From Deltaproteobacteria bacterium (GTDB taxonomy: Bacteria; Desulfobacterota; Desulfobacteria; Desulfobacterales; ETH-SRB1): DNA of 6,719 bases. The notes below the pieces were generated by a model that saw only the letters and a program-made list of their open reading frames with translations, was not told where the DNA came from and did not search any database. Shown here piece by piece: positions 1-5,399 of the stretch. Positions within the stretch are counted from its first letter, which is position 1. Each line of letters starts with the position of its first letter. The stretch lies in NCBI GenBank assembly GCA_030611115.1, contig JAUWQK010000087.1:1-6719 (forward strand), written 5' to 3'. The position numbers and the translations under genes are program-made.

Positions 1-24
1 TCTTATTTGGGTCTGTAAATATAT

Positions 25-43
25 AACAACCGAAACGGTTATT
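25..43 (-). repeat. Small inverted repeat (hairpin)
   Basis: Arms 25-32 and 36-43 flank a 3-base loop. Read as minus-strand RNA they pair over 8 positions including one G-U wobble. On the plus strand the same position is a C-A mismatch, so the structure is better formed in a minus-strand transcript. No T-run follows directly, so it is not a typical terminator. Confidence 0.35.
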
Positions 44-106
44 GTCAAACCAGTTTAAGAACCAAAATCCACCGCCTAAATTCAGGGAATGGCAAAATAA
101 CGCTTA

Positions 107-136
107 GAGCCTCGTTTGAGACTCAGAATATTTTTT
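107..136 (+). terminator. Weak plus-strand terminator-like hairpin with T-run
   Basis: GAG-C-CTC and GAG-A-CTC arms (107-113 and 118-124) pair as two 3-bp blocks around one mismatch, with a GTTT loop. Six T follow at 131-136. This could end a plus-strand transcript entering from left of the window, but no such gene is visible here and the stem is short. Confidence 0.22.
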
Positions 137-152
137 ATTTCTATCTATCTTT

Positions 153-195
153 GATGAACTCGTAAATAGTTCGATTTAGACGGTTTCGTAAAAAG
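153..195. repeat. Degenerate 17-base direct repeat, two copies
   Basis: Bases 153-169 (GATGAACTCGTAAATAG) and 179-195 (GACGGTTTCGTAAAAAG) match at 12 of 17 positions with a 26-base period. Both share a TCGTAAA core. Read on the minus strand these are CTATTTACGA... and CTTTTTACGA... units. They resemble short dispersed intergenic repeats I associate with Desulfobacterales genomes. That association is from memory and unverified. Confidence 0.35.
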
Positions 196-312
196 CCCAA
201 AACTTGGATCAGATTTTATATCTGAAAGAATCATTGAAAGAAATGGGAGTTAAAAGGGACTGAGTAAGCCTATTATCTTAATAGGTTAAAGCGTTGGGCC
301 AGGGGGGAAATG

Positions 313-399
313 CAGGTTTGACCGATTCTTAATCACAAAAAATTGAAGCATATCTGTTCCTGTTAGTCTTTTGCTCAATCAAACCGGTCAAATAGCCTG
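313..399 (-). terminator. Candidate transcription terminator inside a nested inverted repeat, downstream of usp
   Basis: On the minus strand, ATTGAGCA (379-372) can pair with TGCTTCAAT (350-342), with one bulged base and a 21-base loop. Six U (342-337) overlap and follow the end of the stem. This core is enclosed by a second inverted repeat: TTTGACCG at 317-324 against CGGTCAAA at 385-392. That repeat extends by CAGG (313-316) against CCTG (396-399) across a 3-base bulge. Its position, starting 35 bases after the usp stop codon, suits the end of the operon. The low GC content and large loop make intrinsic termination uncertain; the nested form could also be a structured 3' UTR. Confidence 0.38.
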
Positions 400-433
400 T
401 AAGAGATTATCGAAAAAGTTTGACTCTATCCTG

Positions 434-883
434 TTATATTTTATGGGGATTCAAAAGAAGCACGGGTGCTTCAGATCCTTTAGCAACACGTTCAGCAACT
501 GAGCCGAAAACAATTTTCTCCAACCCTTTCCTGCCATGAGTACCCATAATTACTAAATCAACTCCTTCAGATTCGATATAATTTAGAATTTCTTCTGAAA
601 TGTCACCGGATAACACTACGGTTTTTGTGTCAGGGAAAGCCTGAAAATGTTCTTCCTTGAATTCCTGAAGCCGCTTTTTTGCTCATTCAATAACTTCATT
701 TTCGAACCTGTCGATTGAAGGGTGCGGAACATAAATACTTGCGAAATGGCCAAGAACACTACCTACAAATAAAAGGCAAATATCCGATCCGAATTTTTCC
801 GCCATTGTCAGTACATGAGGTACCAGTTTTTGTGAAAATTCAGACAGATCTACCGGGAACAAAATTTTTTTAAATTCTTTCAT
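434..883 (-). pseudogene. UspA-family universal stress protein, interrupted by an in-frame TGA
   Basis: Read through the stop, this is a 149-codon UspA domain, the normal family size. The N-terminal half begins MKEFKKILFPVDLSE, with the beta-1 strand and the Asp that contacts nucleotide in this family. The C-terminal half carries GTHG-x9-GS, the G-2x-G-9x-G(S/T) ATP-binding motif. Codon 67 is TGA (683-685), and both halves stay in the same frame, so a single substitution explains the break. GGA (Gly) or CGA (Arg) would restore it. The Shine-Dalgarno AAGGAGGG (895-888) lies 4 bases before ATG 883 and is strong. The gene starts 25 bp after the 79-aa gene, so it is probably the last gene of that operon. 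Usp proteins are soluble cytoplasmic dimers that respond to starvation and stress. Alternatives are a sequencing error or a truncated 66-aa product. A GTG at 616 could restart the second half but has no obvious binding site. Confidence 0.85.
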
Positions 884-908
884 CTTACCCTCCTTATTTT
901 ATTTGTCT

Positions 909-1148
909 TTATTTTTCTTTGGGGATTCGACTGCCATCCAGACAATACTCTCTCCATGCACAATCAAATTGATCACAATCATTATGTCCCTTGCGGAAAC
1001 AATCAACGTTATTTTCGGCACGCTGAATACTTCTGACAAGTTCGTTGATATCCAGGTAATTGTTATTTTTTTTATCCTTATAGCTAATTGATGCCGTAGC
1101 TGTTTTTATGGGTTTTGTATGGATATCCGTATTGTTTTTATCTGCCAT
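909..1148 (-). CDS. Small four-cysteine protein, probable metal-binding motif
   Basis: This 79-aa protein has a polar, lysine- and asparagine-rich N-terminal half. A helix-like segment (ELVRSIQRAE, residues 36-45) leads into a cysteine cluster: C50-x7-C58-x4-C63-x5-C69, with CDQ (58-60) and CAWREYC (63-69). Short deltaproteobacterial proteins ending in an IQ-AE-N-CF...CDQ...C-WRE-C pattern, some with a SAP-like helix, are familiar to me. Their function is unknown, and zinc or iron binding through the four Cys is inference. The ATG at 1148 lies inside the end of the 465-aa gene (11-bp overlap, different frame) and has no clear Shine-Dalgarno of its own. Translation is therefore probably coupled to the upstream gene. 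It ends 25 bp before the usp start. No signal peptide or membrane segment is seen. Confidence 0.75.
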   Translation of the reverse strand: MADKNNTDIHTKPIKTATASISYKDKKNNNYLDINELVRSIQRAENNVDCFRKGHNDCDQFDCAWREYCLDGSRIPKEK

Positions 1149-2535
1149 AATTATAACACTTTGATCCTATAATGGATTCAGCATATTCCTTAAAGCCTTT
1201 CAGCCGATCCTGTATGTGCATATATTTAATCGCCAGGGGTGTTGTTTCAGGAGATTTCCATGATTTTATCGGTTTTAATACTTTTCTTTTGAAAAATTCG
1301 GTTTTTACAAGAAAGTTAATGTCACCCTGAACGGGCTGAAAATAGATAGCGCCATCCTTAATGGCTATGGGCATGTTTAGTCCGTGTTTTTTTAACACTG
1401 ACCATGAATCATATGGTTTTGGATAATGGTTAAAATTCTTGTTAAGGTATTTTATTTCATGATTTTCTATTCCCTTGAGCTGAAAACTTTCAATCATCAC
1501 ATTTTTCCCAAGTAAGGTATCAAAAGCCGCCATTCCGCCCTTTTGAGGGTTTTCCGAATCATTGCCGACAATTTCCATCAGCATTCTATAGCCATGGTCA
1601 GCTTTTTTTAATGCTAATGCCAGACCTTCATAATCTATTGAGGCCGTAAGATAGCCCAAGTCTTCAATATTATAGGAAATCTTGTCATCCATTTCTTTCA
1701 GGATTCCCCCAAATTCATCGCTCTTAAGAAAGGTTTTGTTGCCCTTATTATCAATGTTGAAGATCTGATTATCCATGGTTTGCTGCATAACCATTTGACC
1801 GTGGTTATGGAGGCGTTTTGATTTATTTTTATTACAAACATGTTTGCCATTAACCAGGTTTATTCCATGATATGCTTCCTGGACCATAAATAATACATTT
1901 TCATTGTTGAACCCAAAAAACCTGTTGTTAATAAATTCCCTGACAATCTTATTTGCAGTGGCTTCATTAAGCACAACAAGCATATGCTGCCTTGAAAGAA
2001 CGCTTTGTGGATCATAGTTGTGCTTTTTTGCAAGCTTATAAATATCATATGAGAACTGCAGCATATGCCTTGAACCAAGGGACAACGGTAATAATTGTTC
2101 CGGACGGCATCCTGCTTTTTCTAAAACCTCCTCAGGCTTAACAACAAAACCTCTTTCCCTGCTCGTAATTTCTGAAATTTTCTTTAATGACAAGTCCTCG
2201 GCAATATTAATCAGGTATTTAGTGCCTATGCCAAGCCGTGTTGCTTCCCCTGCCGCAGCGTGTTCTGAAAATAATTTTCCGTCAAGAACGCATTTCCAGG
2301 CTTTTGCAATATCTGATTTTGTCAGGCATTTTTCATCCAGCAGACATATGTTCCCTGGTTCCTGCAAAAAATCCATGTTTTCATATTTATTAATGTTTGC
2401 TTCATAATCTTCAATGTTGGAGACAACACCTGAAAGCTTATTTTTTGCAACCTGCAGACAATAATTAATATAATTTTCATAACCATAAGATAGAGGTGTT
2501 TTTTCTTTTTTATTTATTGATAGTTGTTGCATCAT
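1138..2535 (-). CDS. Divergent UDP-sugar pyrophosphorylase-like (UDPGP family) nucleotidyltransferase
   Basis: This 465-aa protein aligns by eye along its length with the UDPGP family (eukaryote-type UDP-glucose and UDP-GlcNAc pyrophosphorylases), which join a sugar 1-phosphate to UTP and release pyrophosphate. AAGEATRLG (94-102) followed by K106 stands where the family has G-G-x-G-T-R-L-G...PK. FFGF-NNENVLFMVQ (206-219) matches the FFGL-x-x-ENVxFFxQ segment. HNHG (243-246) replaces the DGNGG loop. KADHGYRML (311-319) matches the K/R-G-ADCG-KV strand. The usual glycine pair in the first loop is altered, so activity and substrate are open; an inactive or re-purposed enzyme is possible. A GAGGAAA Shine-Dalgarno precedes the start about 8 bases upstream, and either Met1 or Met2 could be used. 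It follows the STAS gene after 69 bp and overlaps the next gene by 11 bp. Base composition looks more AT-rich than the glg genes. Proximity to glgA/glgB suggests a role in glucose-1-phosphate or sugar-nucleotide metabolism, as inference. Confidence 0.7.
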   Translation of the reverse strand: MMQQLSINKKEKTPLSYGYENYINYCLQVAKNKLSGVVSNIEDYEANINKYENMDFLQEPGNICLLDEKCLTKSDIAKAWKCVLDGKLFSEHAAAGEATRLGIGTKYLINIAEDLSLKKISEITSRERGFVVKPEEVLEKAGCRPEQLLPLSLGSRHMLQFSYDIYKLAKKHNYDPQSVLSRQHMLVVLNEATANKIVREFINNRFFGFNNENVLFMVQEAYHGINLVNGKHVCNKNKSKRLHNHGQMVMQQTMDNQIFNIDNKGNKTFLKSDEFGGILKEMDDKISYNIEDLGYLTASIDYEGLALALKKADHGYRMLMEIVGNDSENPQKGGMAAFDTLLGKNVMIESFQLKGIENHEIKYLNKNFNHYPKPYDSWSVLKKHGLNMPIAIKDGAIYFQPVQGDINFLVKTEFFKRKVLKPIKSWKSPETTPLAIKYMHIQDRLKGFKEYAESIIGSKCYNYGR

Positions 2536-2604
2536 TGTATTTCCTCGATTTCATATAAGATAACGTTGATATCAGCAGGATATAATGTCCAATAAGTCGT
2601 TGTT

Positions 2605-2877
2605 TCATGGTGTCAGATGTGAAGCATATTTTCCTGTAAACAACAATGATGTAGATTCGTTATTTATAAAATTAAGATTTTTATGGAATACAGCTTGACC
2701 AAATGAGTGTACTGCCCTCAAGCAGCCAGTATGTATGAAGATTTTTGAAGCGGTGTTACAATTTTTTTCCAGGAGGTTGAGCAATTCAGATGCTAAACTT
2801 CCATCGAAATCGCCGGATAGTTTCATGTGTATGTTTTCGCTGTTTCTGTGAACAAATATCTTATGATTTTTTGCCAT
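2605..2877 (-). CDS. Small STAS-like (anti-sigma antagonist-type) protein
   Basis: This 90-aa protein is a single compact domain. It starts MAKNHKIFVHR and runs beta strand, then MKLSGDFDGSLASELLNLL (18-36), then KIFIHT (45-50) and a V-HSFG-Q-VF segment (56-64). The order (strand, GDFDG turn, helix, strand, loop with x-S-x-G, helix) is that of STAS domains. HSFG (57-60) sits where anti-anti-sigma factors have the phosphorylatable D-S-S-G, so only one of the two serines is kept and classical phospho-switching may be lost. A longer reading from 2997 exists, but the start at 2877 is preferred because AAGGAG (2891-2886) lies 8 bases before it. It overlaps the end of the 62-aa gene by 17 bp. The stop is TGA, with a second in-frame TGA 11 codons on. 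The likely role is protein-protein regulation in the cytoplasm. A membrane-transporter STAS is ruled out by size. Confidence 0.68.
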   Translation of the reverse strand: MAKNHKIFVHRNSENIHMKLSGDFDGSLASELLNLLEKNCNTASKIFIHTGCLRAVHSFGQAVFHKNLNFINNESTSLLFTGKYASHLTP

Positions 2878-3049
2878 GATGAATTCTCCTTTCTTTATCT
2901 GCAATTCGAAATTCAGATGGATGCCTATTAAAGCCATCCATATCACTTGGAGCGATACAGATTTCGCATTCAGGGAAAAGCTCATTGAGCGATACAATCA
3001 AGATGTTAACCATCTTTAGCTGGTTGGAAATAATCACAATCTTTTTCAT
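2861..3049 (-). CDS. Short protein resembling the start of a response-regulator receiver domain
   Basis: This 62-aa protein begins MKKIVIISNQLKMVNILIVS, followed by LNELFPECEICIAPS. The pattern is beta strand, long helix, beta strand (K-K-I-V-I-I-S then C-E-I-C-I), like the first third of a CheY-type or other Rossmann-like domain. There is no recognisable phospho-acceptor Asp block and the rest of the domain is absent. The C-terminus is polar and basic. The ATG at 3049 is chosen because GGAGG (3060-3056) sits 6 bases upstream. A longer frame to 3097 would run through that site and into the promoter. It is the first gene of the left operon and overlaps the STAS gene by 17 bp, implying coupled translation. 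Function is unknown. It could be a genuine small regulator or a relic of a larger receiver protein. Confidence 0.6.
   Translation of the reverse strand: MKKIVIISNQLKMVNILIVSLNELFPECEICIAPSDMDGFNRHPSEFRIADKERRIHHGKKS
2886..2891 (-). promoter_or_regulatory. Shine-Dalgarno deciding the STAS gene start at 2877
   Basis: AAGGAG lies 8 bases before the ATG, inside the coding end of the preceding 62-aa gene. It favours the 90-aa product over the longer frame. Confidence 0.7.
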
Positions 3050-3055
3050 TACACA

Positions 3056-3060
3056 CCTCC
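3056..3060 (-). promoter_or_regulatory. Strong Shine-Dalgarno deciding the start at 3049
   Basis: GGAGG lies 6 bases before the ATG on the minus strand. It supports the 62-aa reading over a longer in-frame start at 3097. Confidence 0.75.
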
Positions 3061-3079
3061 AATCTGCCATGGAACTCTT

Positions 3080-3097
3080 TTGCGAAAGAATTGCCAA
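3080..3097 (-). promoter_or_regulatory. Candidate sigma-54 (-24/-12) promoter for the left operon
   Basis: The minus strand reads TTGGCAATTCTTTCGCAA. Against the consensus YTGGCACGNNNNTTGCW it keeps the invariant GG (-24) and GC (-12) with exactly 10 bases between them. It also keeps TTGGCA in full and the final A; three consensus positions differ. The predicted start point is near 3070, leaving an untranslated leader of about 20 bases that contains the GGAGG site. No better sigma-70 pair was found in this gap. Presence of the motif is observed; its use by RpoN is inference. Confidence 0.5.
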
Positions 3098-3157
3098 ATC
3101 TGGTGAGTTTAATTCAAAATTGTGTGATCTTATTTATAATGAGATGGAAACCAATGG

Positions 3158-3208
3158 TATTTGAAGCTTCAAATAATTTTTATAGAAATATCTCTTAAAT
3201 TATTTGAA
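3158..3208. promoter_or_regulatory. Interlocked palindromes, candidate upstream activator (enhancer) site
   Basis: Bases 3158-3175 form an 18-bp perfect palindrome (TATTTGAAGCTTCAAATA). Its right arm is shared with a second perfect inverted repeat, 3168-3179 against 3197-3208 (12-bp arms, 17-base spacer). The half-site TATTTGAA therefore occurs three times, at 3158-3165, inverted at 3168-3175, and at 3201-3208. The palindrome centre is about 95 bases upstream of the predicted sigma-54 start point, in the usual range for enhancer-binding-protein sites. Alternatively, in a transcript reading through from glgB, the arms could form mutually exclusive hairpins. Confidence 0.5.
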
Positions 3209-3265
3209 TTGTAAATAGAGGAAGTGGTTCATTTTTATAGGAGAAACCCACAGGAGAACAGGAAT

Positions 3266-5332
3266 TTATCCTGGAACAGGTGGGGAAAAACACAGGACTA
3301 TTGCTGTGCGGGTGGGAAGGTAGAGGCTGAGCAAATGCCTTTCCCTGCCGCAAGAGGTATCAGGCAATGTCAGATGATATTGATCAGCAAGCAGCCGGCC
3401 ATGTCCTCCATATTCTAAAGCATCGCTTTCAAAGATCATCCTGTATTTTCCCGGTAATACTTCAAAAGAATAGTTGTCGTAAGAACGTGTTGGATGAAAG
3501 TTGAACATAAATAAAAGACCGCCTCGTTCGAATGCAATAACCTTATCCTTTAAATGTTCAAACAAAAGATGCGGTCCCGGGAACTCAAGAATCCGGAAAC
3601 GTTTGGCCAATGCAATCATGTCACGGTCGAAATGCGCAATAAAACGATACTTCAGGTCAGAATCATCAACAAGGTGCCACTGACGTCGTGCATAACGGTA
3701 TGACCATGCATTCCCTTCACGTGGAAAATCAATCCATTCCGGATGTCCGAATTCATTACCCATAAAGTTGAGATAGCCGCTGCCGGCAGTAGTCAGGGTG
3801 ATTAATCTGATAAGCTTATGCAGGGCTATGCCTCTGTCAACCATGATATTTTCGTCAGATATGCGCATGTGACTGAACATGTCTGGACCAATGAGCCGGA
3901 AGATAAGGGTCTTGTCTCCCACAAGAGCCTGATCATGCGATTCAGAGTAACTGATAGTCTTTTCGTCTCTTCTCCGGTTGATCAATTCATGCCACAGGTG
4001 TCCGATATGCCATTCTTCATCCGGCAGATGCTTAATCAGCCGGATCCAGTAGTCAGGAATGCCCATTGCAAACCGGTAATCAAAACCGAGTCCGCCCTCA
4101 GATAACGGCATGGCCAGCCCGGGCATTCCGCTGATGTCTTCGGCAATGGTAAGAGTCTCCGGGAGCAGTTCATGAATGAGCCTGTTGGCAAGAGCCAGAT
4201 ACGTGAGCGCGTCTTCATCCACGTTGTCATCAAAATACTGCTCATAAGAAGTAAAGGCCTTCCCCATGCCGTGATTCCGGTAGAGCATGCTGGTAATTCC
4301 GTCAAAGCGAAAGCCGTCAAAGCGGTATTCGTCGAGCCAGAAGCGACAGTTTGAAAGAAGAAAATGAAGAACCTGGTATTTGCCGTAATCAAAGCATCTG
4401 GAATCCCAGGCTTCGTGAAACCCGCGGGGACCTTCATGGAAATATTGATAGTAACTGCCGTCAAAACAGCTTAGCCCTTCCACCTCATTTGACACAGCAT
4501 GGGAATGGACTATGTCCATTATCACCGCAAGACCGGCTGCGTGGGCTGTGTCGATCAATTCCTTTAGTTCCTCTGGTGTTCCGAATCTTGAGGAAGCAGC
4601 AAAAAAGCTCGATATATGGTAACCAAAAGACCCATAGTAGGGATGCTCAGGGATCGCCATTAGCTGAAGTATATTATAACCGCTATCAATGATCCGCGGG
4701 AGGATATGCCTGGTAAATTCACGGTATGAACCGATTTTTTCCTCTTCCTGGGCCATGCCGACGTGTGCTTCATATATGAAGAGAGCGCCGGATGGACACC
4801 GAAAATCATTGCATTGCCATTTATAGGTGGAAGAAGGAAGCCAGACCTGGGCATTAAAAATCAATGTTTCAGGATCCTGCACCACGCGTCGCGCATACGC
4901 TGGAATACGATCACCTTCCCCGCCATGCCAATGGATACGAAGCCGGTAGAGGTTTCCGTGCTTCAACGTTCCTTCAGGCATACGGATTTCCCATACACCA
5001 TCTCTTTTGATCCGATCCAGGGCAAACGCCTTTTTTTCCAGCCAGCCTGTCATATCTCCTACCAGATAGAGTGCGGTGGCATTAGGCGCCCATTCCCGGA
5101 ATATCCACTCATTGTCGGAGAAATGAAGGCCAAAGTATTCATGGCCTGCGGCAAACTCAGCCAGGCTTATTTTCCCCCGGGTAAGTCTGTTTTCCATCTC
5201 GTGGATATTTACTATCCGCCGTTTAAGAGCTTCCTCATACGGCCGCAGAAATGGATCGTTCTCCAGAAGACTCCGCAATAGATTATCTGTTCCGCTAAAG
5301 ACGGATTCTTTGTCTGTTGTCACGTCAATCAT
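3266..5332 (-). CDS. glgB: 1,4-alpha-glucan branching enzyme, eukaryote-like GH13_8 type
   Basis: This enzyme cuts alpha-1,4 chains and reattaches them by alpha-1,6 bonds to branch glycogen in the cytoplasm. Residue numbers below follow the longest frame (698 codons from TTG 5362). A helical N-terminus (DPFLRPYEEALKRR) comes first. A CBM48-like domain follows at about 75-175 (YFGLHFSDNEWIFREWAPNA). The GH13 barrel spans about 195-560, and a C-terminal beta domain about 600-695. Catalytic residues are visible: nucleophile D354 in DGFRFDG, acid E408 in TIAED, and D477 in SESHDQ. MAIPEHPYYGSFGYH (235-249) and NFMGNEFGHPEWIDFPREG (532-550) are very close to animal, fungal and plant branching enzymes, unlike the E. 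coli type. Length is near the eukaryotic 700 aa. I choose ATG 5332 (688 aa); the TTG at 5362 directly follows a hairpin. Neither has a good Shine-Dalgarno. It follows glgA by 67 bp, probably in the same operon. Confidence 0.95.
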   Translation of the reverse strand: MIDVTTDKESVFSGTDNLLRSLLENDPFLRPYEEALKRRIVNIHEMENRLTRGKISLAEFAAGHEYFGLHFSDNEWIFREWAPNATALYLVGDMTGWLEKKAFALDRIKRDGVWEIRMPEGTLKHGNLYRLRIHWHGGEGDRIPAYARRVVQDPETLIFNAQVWLPSSTYKWQCNDFRCPSGALFIYEAHVGMAQEEEKIGSYREFTRHILPRIIDSGYNILQLMAIPEHPYYGSFGYHISSFFAASSRFGTPEELKELIDTAHAAGLAVIMDIVHSHAVSNEVEGLSCFDGSYYQYFHEGPRGFHEAWDSRCFDYGKYQVLHFLLSNCRFWLDEYRFDGFRFDGITSMLYRNHGMGKAFTSYEQYFDDNVDEDALTYLALANRLIHELLPETLTIAEDISGMPGLAMPLSEGGLGFDYRFAMGIPDYWIRLIKHLPDEEWHIGHLWHELINRRRDEKTISYSESHDQALVGDKTLIFRLIGPDMFSHMRISDENIMVDRGIALHKLIRLITLTTAGSGYLNFMGNEFGHPEWIDFPREGNAWSYRYARRQWHLVDDSDLKYRFIAHFDRDMIALAKRFRILEFPGPHLLFEHLKDKVIAFERGGLLFMFNFHPTRSYDNYSFEVLPGKYRMIFESDALEYGGHGRLLADQYHLTLPDTSCGRERHLLSLYLPTRTAIVLCFSPPVPG

Positions 5333-5371
5333 CAAGATTAAAGCCCAGCATTGCGTAATCAATTTGTCATC

Positions 5372-5393
5372 GGGCAGACACAGAGGTCTGCCC
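5372..5393. repeat. REP-like hairpin between glgA and glgB
   Basis: GGGCAGAC (5372-5379) and GTCTGCCC (5386-5393) form a perfect 8-bp GC-rich stem with a 6-base loop. It begins 7 bases after the glgA stop codon on the minus strand. No T-run follows, so it is not a standard terminator. The form (GTAGGGGCAGAC...GTCTGCCC) resembles widely dispersed small palindromic repeats in bacterial intergenic DNA. It may protect the glgA message end or tune glgB expression. Confidence 0.6.
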
Positions 5394-5399
5394 CTACAG

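Larger units (their letters stand above)
1..433. other. Intergenic region rich in small hairpins, no gene seen
   Basis: I find no convincing coding region on either strand. The open frames are short and lack a ribosome binding site. The stretch is AT-rich and carries several dyads, listed separately where strongest. Two minor ones are a 6-bp stem (209-214 with 220-225) and a 7-bp stem with a 3-base loop (269-275 with 279-285). A run of six G lies at 302-307. It follows the 3' end of the usp gene, so part of it is probably 3' untranslated sequence and terminator. The rest looks like dispersed-repeat debris of the kind common between genes in deltaproteobacteria, which is inference. Confidence 0.6.

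Noticed and set aside
1..433. CRISPR array, tRNA or insertion sequence in the left intergenic region
   Set aside because: There are no regularly spaced identical repeats, no cloverleaf with a CCA-end pattern, and no transposase fragment. Only short dyads and one degenerate direct repeat are present.
683..685. Selenocysteine at the usp TGA
   Set aside because: No convincing downstream SECIS-like stem-loop was found, and the position is a loop before a helix rather than a redox Cys site. Kept only as something to exclude.
903..1091. Plus-strand 62-aa frame with a hydrophobic C-terminus
   Set aside because: It is antisense to the four-Cys gene. The apparent hydrophobicity comes from reading its AT-rich Lys/Asn codons backwards. 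No ribosome site.
2536..2604. Separate sigma-70 promoter before the 465-aa gene
   Set aside because: TTGGAC at the -35 side has no acceptable -10 at 16-18 bases. The AT-rich hexamers present are at wrong spacings.
2878..2997. Longer N-terminus for the STAS protein (start at 2997)
   Set aside because: The extension runs through the 62-aa gene in another frame, and a good Shine-Dalgarno points to the ATG at 2877.
3224..3418. Plus-strand 64-aa frame across the glgB 3' end
   Set aside because: Mostly antisense to glgB and without family features. The upstream AGAGGAAG is not enough to support it.
3818..5281. Plus-strand and alternate-frame open frames opposite glgB (for example 3818-4105, 4351-4692, 4763-5281)
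   Set aside because: They lie fully inside a well-supported glgB coding sequence, lack family resemblance and ribosome sites, and are shadows of its codon bias.
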